Of a stretch of DNA of 64,000 bases, positions 24,184-37,149 are shown piece by piece. The notes below the pieces were generated by a model that saw nothing but the letters and a program-made list of their open reading frames with translations, did not search any database and was not told where the DNA came from. Origin of the DNA: Corticium candelabrum (lineage: Eukaryota; Porifera; Homoscleromorpha; Homosclerophorida; Plakinidae); NCBI RefSeq assembly GCF_963422355.1, contig NC_085088.1, positions 1,631,501 through 1,695,500 on the forward strand. Reading direction: 5' to 3'. The translations under genes and the position numbers were made by a program. Each line of letters opens with the position of its first letter. The stretch's first letter is position 1.

Positions 24184-26497
24184 TCACAATACTGACTTGT
24201 ACTTACACGCAAACATAATCCAGACAGCGTTGGTTGACTCTGGGTAAGGGTAGATGCGTACCCGTATTGCCAGCCTCACTTGATCACCTCTACAGGTGAC
24301 GATCTCTGTGCATACCGGGGATTTGAGGCACGAGGCAAATATGCGGCGTGCATTAGAGTGGATGAATTGTATAGGAAAACCCTTGAAGGTATGACCATCA
24401 GCAATCGATCGACGAATTGATTGCTGGAATTCGCTGTTTCCAGCAGTCAGTCCTGTACAACGCTCTAGCTCATAAGCTGCAAGGGCTGGTGTCAGTAGAT
24501 ATGCAAGATGATTGTCCCAAACCGTAGACAACCCTAAATCCTATTCAGACATGTTTGTCACTGCAAAGGTATGAAGCACCACACAAATGCCTGACTTGTC
24601 TGTGCTCTGTTGTCAGTGATCTCAGCTCCAATTCCAGCTCATGACTCGATAGTCCGGCATCAATCGTATTGCCACGAAGAGGAGGATGGACAGGCCAATA
24701 TGGCTACGACACAATCATTTAAAACATTAACCTATTTTACGTATCTCATCTTACCTGAAGATGCACATCACAAACTGAACGAATGGCATCCGAGCTCATG
24801 CATTTCCACAGTGTCTCATCCAAGAGAGCAAACTGACAACAGTCTAGAGAATCTGACGGCTGCACACCGAGCAATAGTGATGGTACAAGAATATAATCCA
24901 AGATAACAGATATAACCTGTGAATTTGCATAAAACGACTGATGGTTGAAAACACAGCCAACCGTTCTGTAGGGATACTTTGGCAAAGGTTGTGGCACCGC
25001 TGGTGGCTCATCGGGGTCAATAGGACAATGAACATATCTATACAAACACGCAGCAATGAAATACTGCATTGACAAACACCCTCCCCTCTCCATTCCCATA
25101 CACTGACTGTTCCCTGTCCCTCACCGATGCCCCGTGAGGCTCTCCCAGAATGTAACTAAACCTGTAGTATCTATTGTCATCACCCAGGCATGAGCCATGC
25201 CTTTCGCTTTCGTTCCAATACAGACGTATGCATCCAGGCTGAATCCAAGAAGAAGACAACACAAGAGAATTGCATGGTTTTCGCAATCCTAGAAGCAAGC
25301 AATGTTTGCAAATTATTTTTATTTGGTTATTAAAATAATTCAAAAATTATAGATAATTAATTAGCATTTATATTTAATAAAATTAAATTCTTAAATATGA
25401 GATATAATCTGATAGCTTCATACTCCTTTTCCTTTAGACAGATATGCGTGCATGCTGCACCATTGCTCTGTCTTTGCTCCACCACCAACAGTTGGCGCTC
25501 TCTCGTACCCAAACAGACTGACAAACCTTGCAGCTTGCCTCGCATTGTCCAGCAATCGTCCAGCCAACAGCGGCGACAAATATGAACAAACCGGTCTGTT
25601 TATCCCATTCTCGTCTTGAGCAAAAATCTTCACCAAACGATGAGCATGGGATGGCCGAACTTGTAAATATTCCTTCCACCACTGTTTAGCATAGACTAAG
25701 AACAGACGCTCACGTTCGGCCACACGACCGTGTTCTAAACCGATTTGTGCGGTCACCACGTCATCCGACAGTACTTTCTCCAAGCGTGGCATAAGTTCCA
25801 ATCGAAGCTCAAGAATTCCAGCAGGAACCTTCGCCTCTCCTCCGACTCCATTAATCTCAACTGCCACACACAATCGACTTCGACTTGACAACAACACTCT
25901 CCTCCATTCCATATAGTGTGACCCAATAAGACTACTTTCACCAGAACAATCAGTTTTAATCAACACCAAGTGGATGGGATCGGCTAAAGCCAGTGTATCT
26001 CCGGCAGAGATCATTCGATTTGAACCAGTGTCTTTGCGCAGCTCCAACAGGAAGCCTTCGCGCAGGTCTGGTTCACAACAGCTGACAACAGACCGCGACA
26101 CGAACCGCTGACGACGAAAGTGTACATACAAGGTGAAAGTAGAGCTCGAATTTGTGTCCATAAGATGTTCCAAAAACGCTTTACCGCCTAGAACTTGGAG
26201 GTAAAGGTACCGTTTTGAGGAATCGACGTGAAGTGGTTTTTCGCCGCTTTCGGTCGGTCGATGTTTTTGTTTGTTCGTCAATCCCATCGACGTCATCAGT
26301 TCGTCGATGATGCCGCGGCTGTGGAGAGAACCAATGAGTCGTTGTTGGTCTAAATCGTCTGTAGTTTTTCCCGCCTGATTGTAGAGCGTTTCACTTACGA
26401 GTTCTCTGATTCGTCGCTGCATATCGTCTTGAGAGAGACGGTCGTGGATTACCTGCCGTAACTCTGTGACTTTCTCGTCTGGAAGAGAGGCCGCCAT
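24184..26497 (-). CDS. CEP76: CEP76, centrosomal protein 76
   Basis: Six exons give about 642 residues (human 659): 25424-26497, 25125-25288, 24917-25037, 24755-24859, 24596-24703 and 24184-24540. CEP76 sits at the centriole, partners CP110 and restrains centriole reduplication. It carries a C2 domain and a transglutaminase-like fold. Diagnostic blocks are RYLYLQVLGGKAFLEHL, DPIHLVLIKTD, LFLVYAKQWWKEYLQ, KIFAQDENGINRPVCSY, the DCENHA motif opening exon 2 (CEDHA in human), FWESLTGHRY, DEPP, PYRTVGCVFNHQ and the end VWIMFACKYKSVL. The start at 26497 gives MAASLPDEKV, as in human; the open frame further upstream is a translated CA/TG microsatellite and is not part of the protein. It lies downstream of the aldo-keto reductase gene on the same strand. 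Confidence 0.92.
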
Positions 26498-26584
26498 CAC
26501 TTCGCCGCGTATCCAGACCGATTGCCGACCTCTCGCAGCTGATGCTGTGTGACGGGACAAAAGGTAATGTGTCCTGTACGTCCA

Positions 26585-26585
<1 letters not shown>

Positions 26586-26626
<41 letters not shown>

Positions 26627-26660
26627 CGCGCGTGCGTGCGTGCGTGCGTGCGTGCGTGAC
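26586..26660. repeat. TG / CG / TGCG compound microsatellite upstream of CEP76
   Basis: TG units, then CG, then TGCG units, in the 306-base gap between the CEP76 start and the aldo-keto reductase stop. Alternating purine-pyrimidine tracts of this kind can form Z-DNA, but no effect is shown here. Confidence 0.95.
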
Positions 26661-26803
26661 ATGTCAAATCACTTTGCAATATATTATAATCCATCACAGG
26701 CATTGTTGTTAATCATCACAAACATGATAAAACAGAGTTGCAGCTGGCGACAGGTTAAGTTATATAAACACAACATCAAAAAGTGTATGTCTTCAAACAT
26801 TCT

Positions 26804-28359
<1,556 letters not shown>

Positions 28360-28890
28360 GTCGTGAAACTGACACCGTACTCTACACCACTTGAAGGGCG
28401 TGTACTTTGTTTGGAAGTTCGAGGCTAGGGCTTGGCTCTGGGTCTGGGGCGGGGACAGGGCTCTGGCAGTGGACAGAGCCTACTAGTATATCCAGAGCCG
28501 TATATAGTACGACCAGAGCCGTAATATACGGCTCTGCGGCTGTAGTCCTCGTGTAGCCAGGCAAAAGGGAGTGGTTTGGTACGCGTGACTTTCGGGCGCA
28601 GTCACTTCGGTTAAATTTAATTTATTTATGCATATAGGTCCGGTCTTATACGTAATTCATTTCAACAGCTTGGCTGTGATCTCATACAAAAATCTTTACT
28701 AGTTTTCATATCTTTGTGTGCAAATTATTTTCACTGTTACCATCACCGTCTGGTACTGGTTTTTACTCTAAAAATATTTGGTTTCGATTCCTGGTTTTTT
28801 TAATTGCGATCGTTCAGACTGACGTAGTTCACAGCCTCTACGTGACTGACATTCACTCCGAATGGTTGAAGTTGATATTCGGCTACATTT
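28360..28890. other. Spacer with AGAGCC-rich palindrome
   Basis: Upstream region of the aldo-keto reductase. It contains repeated AGAGCC motifs between about 28480 and 28540 and a perfect 10-bp palindrome at 28514-28536 with a 3-base loop. The rest is AT-rich, with nothing coding. Confidence 0.6.
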
Positions 28891-30322
28891 GTAGAGTCTA
28901 ATATCAATTATCGGACACTCCCCAATATTGGACACTCCCCAATATCGGACACTCCCCAATATCGGACACTCTCCACTATCGGACACTCCCCAATGTCGGA
29001 CACTCCCCAATATCGGACACTGGCGTACGGAAACCAGACGAAGATTTCTTGTATCTAAGGCATGAATGTAGAGAGTAGTCACACGGTAACACTATGTGGC
29101 TAGATTCAGCTTGATCACTTGGCGTATTGCTGTTCACGGTGACAAAATAGAACTTCCGCTGCTTTTTTTGTATATCGGACACGCTCATTAAATATCGGAC
29201 ACCCTGTCGGTTTCTCCTTTCGACGGTACCACAGTTCACTGTCTGCACCTTGAAATAATAGGTACATGTCTCTTCTACTCGCAATGATACTAACAGATCG
29301 GCAACTTTGCACATTGCTCTTCAGGAAGCTCAAGAAGAGGGGCGGATCTTGTTCTCTAATATCGGACACCCGATTTGCTTGATGCAAGTGCAATATAGGC
29401 GAGAACCGTGAAGAATTGTGTTAGTGTTGACTGCAGACGTCTACTAAATGCCCACCGAGCACGGAAAGTCTTTGACTCGCCTCCGTATCAAACAAAGAAG
29501 TATTTGGAGAGAAAAGTAGATCTTGAAATGACTTCTATAATGCATGTATGGTCAATATAGACTCGGAATAGACAACTACGATCGCAAAAAGCAGTGTTCT
29601 AGATGTCAAGGCGACGTGTGTATGATATGACGCAACGGTAGGGTCTGGCTGCGCGAGGCTATTTACTGCCGCCGTCTCTAGATTCATTTGTTCGCGAACG
29701 ATGGCGATGTTCAGGACGTGCTAGATGAAGGAAGGCTATAAATGTTCTCAGTTTAGCACCTGTAGATTCATTCATTTGTTTGTGGACGGCCATATCTAGC
29801 TAATTCTTTCGATACAGAGACGAGTCAAAGGCTCTTGATGCTCGTCGGGCATTTACAAAACGTCTGCAGTCAGTATTAACACAATTCATCGCGGTTCTCG
29901 CCTATTTGCTCTCGCATCAAGCAAACTCGGGTGTCCGATATTAGAGAACAAGACCCGCCCCTCTTCTTGAGCTTCCTGAAGAGCAATGTGCAAAGTTGCC
30001 GATCTGTTAGTATCACTGCGAGTAGAAGAGACATGTACCTATTATTTCAAGGTGCAGACAGTGAACTGTGGTACCGTCGAAAGGAGAAACCGACGGGTGT
30101 TCGATATTTGATGGGCGTGTCCGATATACGGGAAAAGCAGCGGAAGTTCTATTTTGTCACCGTGAACAGCAATACGCCAAGTGATCAAGCTGAATCTAGC
30201 ACATAGTGTTACCGTGTGACTACACTCTACATTCATGCCTTAGATACAAGAAATCTTCGTCTGGTTTCCGTACGCCAGTGTCCGATATTGGGGAGTGTCC
30301 GATAATTGATATTAGACTCTAC
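28891..30322. mobile_element. Fold-back (long inverted repeat) DNA element
   Basis: The outer termini are exact reverse complements for about 30 bases (starting GAGTCTAATATCAATTATCG) and are flanked by TA on both sides, consistent with a TA target duplication as in Tc1/mariner-like non-autonomous elements. The left arm runs 28891 to about 29495 and the right arm from about 29809 to 30322. The arms match over most of their length with scattered differences. The spacer of about 310 bases has no coding content. Frames of about 90 codons in the arms are mirror copies of one another and match no family I know, so I do not call a protein. The right end lies about 250 bases before receptor gene 1. 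Confidence 0.7.
28910..29026. repeat. 17-bp minisatellite in the left arm of the fold-back element
   Basis: About seven head-to-tail copies of a unit close to TCGGACACTCCCCAATA. The right arm has only two such units (30278-30303), so the array expanded or shrank after the arms formed. Single TATCGGACAC motifs also recur further inside both arms. Confidence 0.85.
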
Positions 30323-30556
30323 TTATTGTCAGATACTCCAGGGAATGATAATCGTTCTCTAAAAAGAATGACACATTCGATGAAGTCGAAACTACATTGC
30401 ACGAGGATACCATGAGGGAGGAGCAACTGCTTGTTAGAAGCTCTAGATATCATTACAATAGCGACGTACGCAAGAGTGAGTGGACAGGTGTAATATTGGT
30501 TGGGAGAGCAGCAGGCACGCTTTGCTGAGTGCACCTTTGGAGACGGTCGTTTTGTT
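30323..30556. promoter_or_regulatory. Upstream region of receptor gene 1
   Basis: About 230 bases between the fold-back element and the TATA-like motif of gene 1. It lacks the long upstream block shared by genes 2, 3, 4 and 6, so the element probably inserted into or replaced that promoter region. Confidence 0.35.
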
Positions 30557-30564
30557 TATATAAG
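30557..30564 (+). promoter_or_regulatory. TATA-like box, receptor gene 1
   Basis: TATATAAG, the same octamer as in genes 3 and 4, but only 12 bases before the first ATG (30576), compared with 50-60 in the other copies. If it is used, initiation would fall near 30590 and translation would start at the second in-frame ATG (30606). Confidence 0.4.
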
Positions 30565-30575
30565 TTGTTATAGTT

Positions 30576-33500
30576 ATGGCGTTGTATATCACTCGCATTC
30601 ATTTCATGTCTTTCCTTTTTGTGTGGAGTGGTATCTGCTGCGTGACAGTGCAGAGCATTTTATCAGAACAGGGAATGGAAAGCATTGATTTAGAAGGGTC
30701 AGTCAATGAGTGGGACTCGACAGTACACCACAGATCAACGGACAGGAGCATTCCGAAACCGTCAGTTGGAACTCTAACTGCTGTCTATAGACGATCCATT
30801 AAGGACAGGCAGATGCTCGGGGACGTGTCAGAACAATATTATGACTACCTGGAACGAGCTCTCGCGTTTGGTGGTTATTCCGAGCTTCCCAGTCTTATAC
30901 GTGGCACGTGGGTGTACACACCTCTTCTCAACTCTTGGTATCGTCTTCCGTTATCATCAAGTGAGCAACCTGTTGATAGAACAGGTCACACAATGGTGAG
31001 TTTGTGTAAAACAACTGTCGTCCTATTTGGAGGTTTTCAAGACCGAGAATCATATGCTTTCAATGACACTTGGCTCTTTAACGGTATTCGAGAAGAATGG
31101 AAGAAACTAGAAGTGAAAATGGAAGGAGAAGATGTGAAAGCTCGTGCATTTCACACCGGTGTCGTGCTGCAACAGGAAAGGAGCAGTTGTCAATGTAAAG
31201 AGAGTTTGTTTGTGTTTGGAGGATTGGAGGAACAGGGAAATAATACGGATGCGAAGCAAGTGAACGACTTGCTGGAATTGAGATGCCAGAAAGAAGAAGA
31301 TGGAGAACGTACATACGCTTGGTATCGACATCAGTGCTTGAGTGAATCAGAATGCCCAAAACAGCGTCATTCACATCATGCAGTCACCATCAATGACAGC
31401 ACAATGTTGGTGTATGGTGGCGTGCAAGGAACGTCTTCAATCCCGACTGATTTAGTGGGAGTACCAGATTCTTGGTTGTATGACAGCAAACGTCAAACAT
31501 GGCGCAGATTTTTTACCTACGCGTTGCACCATCACAGTCTCCAGATCAGAAGCTGCGTTGTGTTCGACAAGAAGCGCAACGAGACGTTTCATCTATTAGG
31601 GAGTAACGTCTATAAACTAAATTTCGAAGCAAGCACATGGATTGAAGTTCGTCCCGTATTGAACAACTCGACTTATTCTCCCGAACAATCGATGACAGGA
31701 TTGTCCGCCATCTCTACAGATTCAGGGATTTTTGTGTTCAGCGGCGTTGAGCATGATCAAGATCTACTCGAAACGAAAGTGTGGTATCTGACGTTTTTGG
31801 GCGACAGATCCGTATGGCAGCTCAATTCTGCACCAAAGAAAGCTCCTCCTGTTGACCGAGAGTGGACCCATTTGTATTCATGTCAAGTAGGTGGCAGTCT
31901 CTTTATTCGAGTTCTTCAATCATTTCATACAGACTCGCGCCACTTTTACATGAGGAACCTGTTAGAAAATGAAAAAGGCTCAACTGACAAGAAGTTACTT
32001 TGTGACAAATGCTCAAAGGTTGAACGTTATGGAGGATTTGTGGAACGTCTGTTTTTGCGGTTGTTGACTGAAGTGATCGAGGAGACACTCTCTCTTGTGT
32101 CTCATACGGTTGTCTTTACGCAATGGGAATTGGACTTGAATAGCAACACTTGGTGGCAGTATTCTACCATAAATTCTCATTTGTGTTTCTTTTATTCAGC
32201 ATCGACGGGCGTAAACGGTACCAATATCGTTACATACGGGACAGTAAGGTACATTAATAGGTGCAATAAACCGGGAATATTTAAACAACATTTTGGCAGT
32301 AACTGTTTTGTTCCTTTGCCCTCCTCGAATGTTTGTCTCTATCACACACGTCAAAGACGATGGATTGAAGCTGATACCGTCGACGCGCCTCCCCTTCGTC
32401 TCTATCCTTCCTTGGTGGACGTCGGGAACGATTCTGTTGTTATGATTGGAGGGTTTACATGCGATCGAAACACAACATTAATAACTCTGATTTACCAGGG
32501 ATTCGTTACAGCAGTAGGCCGTTCTAATGAACGTCTTGCAAACATATCGTTTGCACAAGTTGAAAGGAATTGCTCTCTGTCCAACGATGTGTGGCTATTG
32601 CGTTTGCTGATAAGTGATTCGTCGGTGACAGGGCAGTGGACTCTTATTGATCCTATTCCCGGTACGGTTTCGCCTCCAGGGAGAATCGGGCATTTACTAT
32701 TGACGGTAGATTCGATGGTTTTTATGGCTGGAGGATCTGACGTAGGTTCTAGTTTGCGCAATGAGTCATATAGTCGAAATGGATACCAAATGCTGTGTTC
32801 ACATGATTTGTGGTATTTTGATTTGATCGGAAGGCGATGGTGGAGAGTGCAACCATCTAATCACAACGATGTGATGTTTAATCTCGTTCATCCACTAAAT
32901 CTATGTAAAATGAAAGCGGGTGTGTTGGGAAAGAAACTTCTCATTGTTCGTCACAGTCTGGATGAAGCAGAAGACTATGACTATCGATCAGATAGTGTAG
33001 TTACGCTTTCTCTTGATTCCAACGAGTGGATCCAACAAACAGACAACGTCAGTTTTCCTGTCGACAGTCTGCACGTAGTCGATAACAGCGTTTACGTGTG
33101 TGGTAGTTTGCGAATGCCCAACGAGAAGTACAGATACGTGCCTTTACCAATAGAAAATCAAGGTCAACGAGTCTTGACGGCCATGCGGCCAGGCTGTCAT
33201 GCCGGATGGTACTCTGAGAACTGGTCACTCAAACATTGCTCTCTGTGTCCGATAGGAAAGGTTGCCGTCGCCGGCTCTACATCGTGTTCACCGTGTCCTT
33301 CGGGTTTGACGACAAAAGCAGAAGGCGCCACCAACATGACTAGCTGCATATGTGACGAAACATATTGTGGTAGACATGGAACATGTTTTGTTGTTAACAG
33401 TGAAGGGCAGCTGGAGGCTCAGTGTCAGTGTGAATTCGGTTACACGGGTTCTCGATGTCAGTATCCTACGTATTACATCATCACTACCGTGGCAATAGTT

Positions 33501-34620
33501 ATTTTGCTTATTCTATTTTGTCTTGGGACTTTTCTGCAAAGAATGATCAAATACAGACGAGTGAAACAAGCGAGAGAGATGGAACTGGAGGAAATGGGAC
33601 GCGTGTGGACAATTGATGGATCAGAGTTGAGGCTGATCGAACGTATTGATGGAGAGACGCCGGGAAGTTATGGAAACATTTATCGAGCGCGATATCGGGA
33701 CATGAACGTGGCTGTGAAGAAACTAAAGATGGTGATGCGAGCAGGCAGGCAGGAGAGAGAATTCGAACGCGAGATCTTATTGATGCGTTCCATTCGTCAC
33801 GCCAACATCGTGTTGTTTGTCGGTGCAGGAAGATTTGCACCAGACGAATGTCCTTTCTTGGTGTTGGAGTTTATGCAGCGCGGTGCTCTCAGTGCTATTC
33901 TTCACGATGAGTCGATTTATCTTAATTACATGCGACAGATCACATTCTGTTTAGATGCAGCGAAAGGAATGGAGTTTCTTCACAGTCTTCAACCTCCACG
34001 AATCCATCGTGATTTGAAGAGTAGTAATCTGTTAGTGAGCGAAGAATGGACAGTAAAAGTAGCCGATTTTGGTGCAGCCAGACTAGTCAAGGCTCAAAGA
34101 GCTAGACAAACGGTAGCACGACGTCGCGCTAATGCCTTTGAAGCAGAGGATCTTACGACGCCACTTCTCCAACCACACAGCGATCTATCACGTAATGCAG
34201 GTGCCGTTTTGTGGAGAGCACCGGAGATATTTTTAGAGGAAGCGTACGGGACATCAGCAGACGTGTACAGGTAGGCTAGTATCAGAAATCATCTTGCAAC
34301 TATAGAATTGTTATAGAATGTTTGATAGTTATGGTATCGTAATGTGGGAAATTGTTGCTCGTCGTGTTCCATACGAAGACCGAGAGTTCGAGTTTATTGT
34401 AGACGTGAAGGATGCCGTCTTGTCTGGAGTTCGACCGACTCTTCCTCAGATTGCCGCTCGAGCTAATTACGTCGATCTGATGCGTCAATGCTGGTCGGGT
34501 AATCCTGACGAGAGACCATCATTTAGCGACATCGTCGCTCGTTTACAGCAGATGCGTTTTGCAGAATCGGGAAGAGATCGATCTGACGAGCTCGTAGAGA
34601 TGGATGAAAGCATTCTTTGA
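30576..34620 (+). CDS. Kelch-EGF receptor kinase (TKL type), gene 1
   Basis: Exon 1 is 30576-34270 and exon 2 is 34329-34620, or 34317-34620 if the upstream acceptor is used, giving about 1328 residues. The order is signal peptide; Kelch-type ectodomain with VFGGL, VYGGVQG and IGGFTC blade signatures; cysteine-rich stalk (GCHAGWYSENWS, then CSPCPSGLTT) of GCC2/GCC3 type; EGF-like module (CGRHGTCF, CQCEFGYTGSRC); one membrane helix; and a kinase. The kinase has VAVKKLK, HRDLKSSNLL, VADFGAAR, APEIF and DERPSF. HRDLKSSN points to the TKL class (Raf/MLK-like Ser/Thr kinases), not true tyrosine kinases, which have HRDLAARN. It is the most diverged full copy and keeps the long tail ending MDESIL. 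An alternative start is 30606. The ligand is unknown. Confidence 0.85.
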
Positions 34621-34751
34621 TGGGTGCATTTACAACGACCGACGACTAATTGTCGCAAACGCAGTTATTTTGCTATAGATAATATATAGGATACTTGAAA
34701 GTTTGGATTTTGCCAGTTTAGATAAACGTTGCGTGTCAAAGTACGTCTTTT

Positions 34752-34780
34752 AATGACAACATTTATCAATGTTTGATGTT
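34752..34780 (+). promoter_or_regulatory. Conserved 3' flank block, gene 1
   Basis: A block reading AATGACAACATTTATCAATG and on into TTTGATG lies about 130 bases past the stop. Close versions occur at 41335-41364, 47679-47708, 54050-54077 and 59815-59844, after genes 2, 3, 4 and 5, although most flanking sequence after genes 1 and 4 has diverged. It could be a 3' UTR element; the function is unknown. Confidence 0.45.
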
Positions 34781-34824
34781 TAGTATACTTTGATATCAAC
34801 AAGTATGGAGTGTATGTATGTATG

Positions 34825-36204
<1,380 letters not shown>

Positions 36205-36450
36205 CCGGTTTTCATGGTTGGAGGATATCACCCTTTTGTTGAATTAACGACATCAATAGTTATAGTTATGCTTTGTTATACGAATTTGTGTTTTATAGCT
36301 TGTGGTATAATATTCGATCTAACGAGGACAGATATGTGCTTGCCAATAGAAAATTAGGACCAGCACTCGCGTCTTGACGACCATGCGGCCAGGCTGCCAT
36401 GTCGGATTGTACTTCTAGAACTGGTCACTCAAACGTTGCTCTCTTCTCAA
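36205..36450 (+). pseudogene. Relic of another Kelch receptor-kinase copy
   Basis: Two pieces match the receptor genes. 36211-36232 matches the segment coding the MVFM-GGSD blade, and 36330-36445 matches the segment coding KYRYV-LPIENQ through RPGCHAGWYSENWS up to CSLC. The reading frame is broken and the sequence between the pieces is lost. This is a remnant of a further array member between genes 1 and 2. Confidence 0.75.
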
Positions 36451-37084
36451 TTCTCATTGTTCAATCCTTTAATTAACAGTTTTCGGTTGCTAGACGCTAC
36501 TAGTTTAGCGCTAATCGTAATCCAAGTGAAATAGCTAGGAGATATGACATTCTCGAGTTAAATTATCTTATAATTATGGTTTAGAGCACCCGTTATGGCC
36601 AAATTCTCTAGGGAATACGGGAGAGACACTAAATTGCCAACATCCTGACAACAACGCTATACACGAAATCATTATTAAATATGTATACTGTAGGAGCGAC
36701 ACTTAAGCAATCACGTCGCTCATTGGTCTATAGGGGTCGTTATACACAATAATTTGTGTGATGGTTGGGAATAATTTGAGGTATAAATATGGTTGAAGGC
36801 TGCCGAACTAAAAGATGATGATATCTCGGTCCATCAGATTACTGTCATTCACATTGTCATTAGCATTGATGACCATGAGGCAAAACAAAGCAAATTGGGT
36901 TTGCTGGTATTTACTGTTGAATTTGAAAATTTAGATTGTATGATTGCAGCGTTGCAATTGCGGTGAGATAGCGCGATTGCGTTACTGTAGCAGACAACAG
37001 TTTTCCGAGATAAACAACACCTCTTACGATTTCACACAAAATACATTACTTGTGCAATCATGCAGACATACACTATACTGATAC
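36451..37084. other. Upstream region of receptor gene 2
   Basis: AT-rich. Around 36760-36870 it shows weak similarity to the conserved upstream block of genes 3, 4 and 6 (ATAATTTG...GGTTG and a CATTCACA...TTGTCATTAG segment), so part of the old promoter region survives. Confidence 0.45.
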
Positions 37085-37092
37085 ATATATAA
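37085..37092 (+). promoter_or_regulatory. TATA-like box, receptor gene 2
   Basis: ATATATAAT-type motif 58 bases before the chosen ATG at 37150. It is followed by TGTGGTGCAGCATAGA, which resembles the sequence after the gene 5 TATA. Confidence 0.55.
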
Positions 37093-37149
37093 TGTGGTGC
37101 AGCATAGAGACGGTTATATTTTTTGTCTGAACTGGTACACTGTACTCGC

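Noticed and set aside
28910-29026. CRISPR-like repeat array
   Set aside because: Units are contiguous without spacers and the DNA is animal; it is a minisatellite.
28976-29393. Possible small protein mirrored at 29931-30206
   Set aside because: Lies in both arms of the fold-back element, includes translated minisatellite, and matches no known family.
33600-34620. Calling the receptor genes tyrosine kinases
   Set aside because: The catalytic loop is HRDLKSSN rather than HRDLAARN or HRDLRAAN, and the domain looks TKL-like, so I call TKL.
37123-37149. Upstream non-ATG starts for receptor genes, COX18 and DSE
   Set aside because: These open stretches begin with TTG or GTG; the first in-frame ATG gives the signal peptide in the receptor genes and DSE, and COX18 simply starts outside the window.
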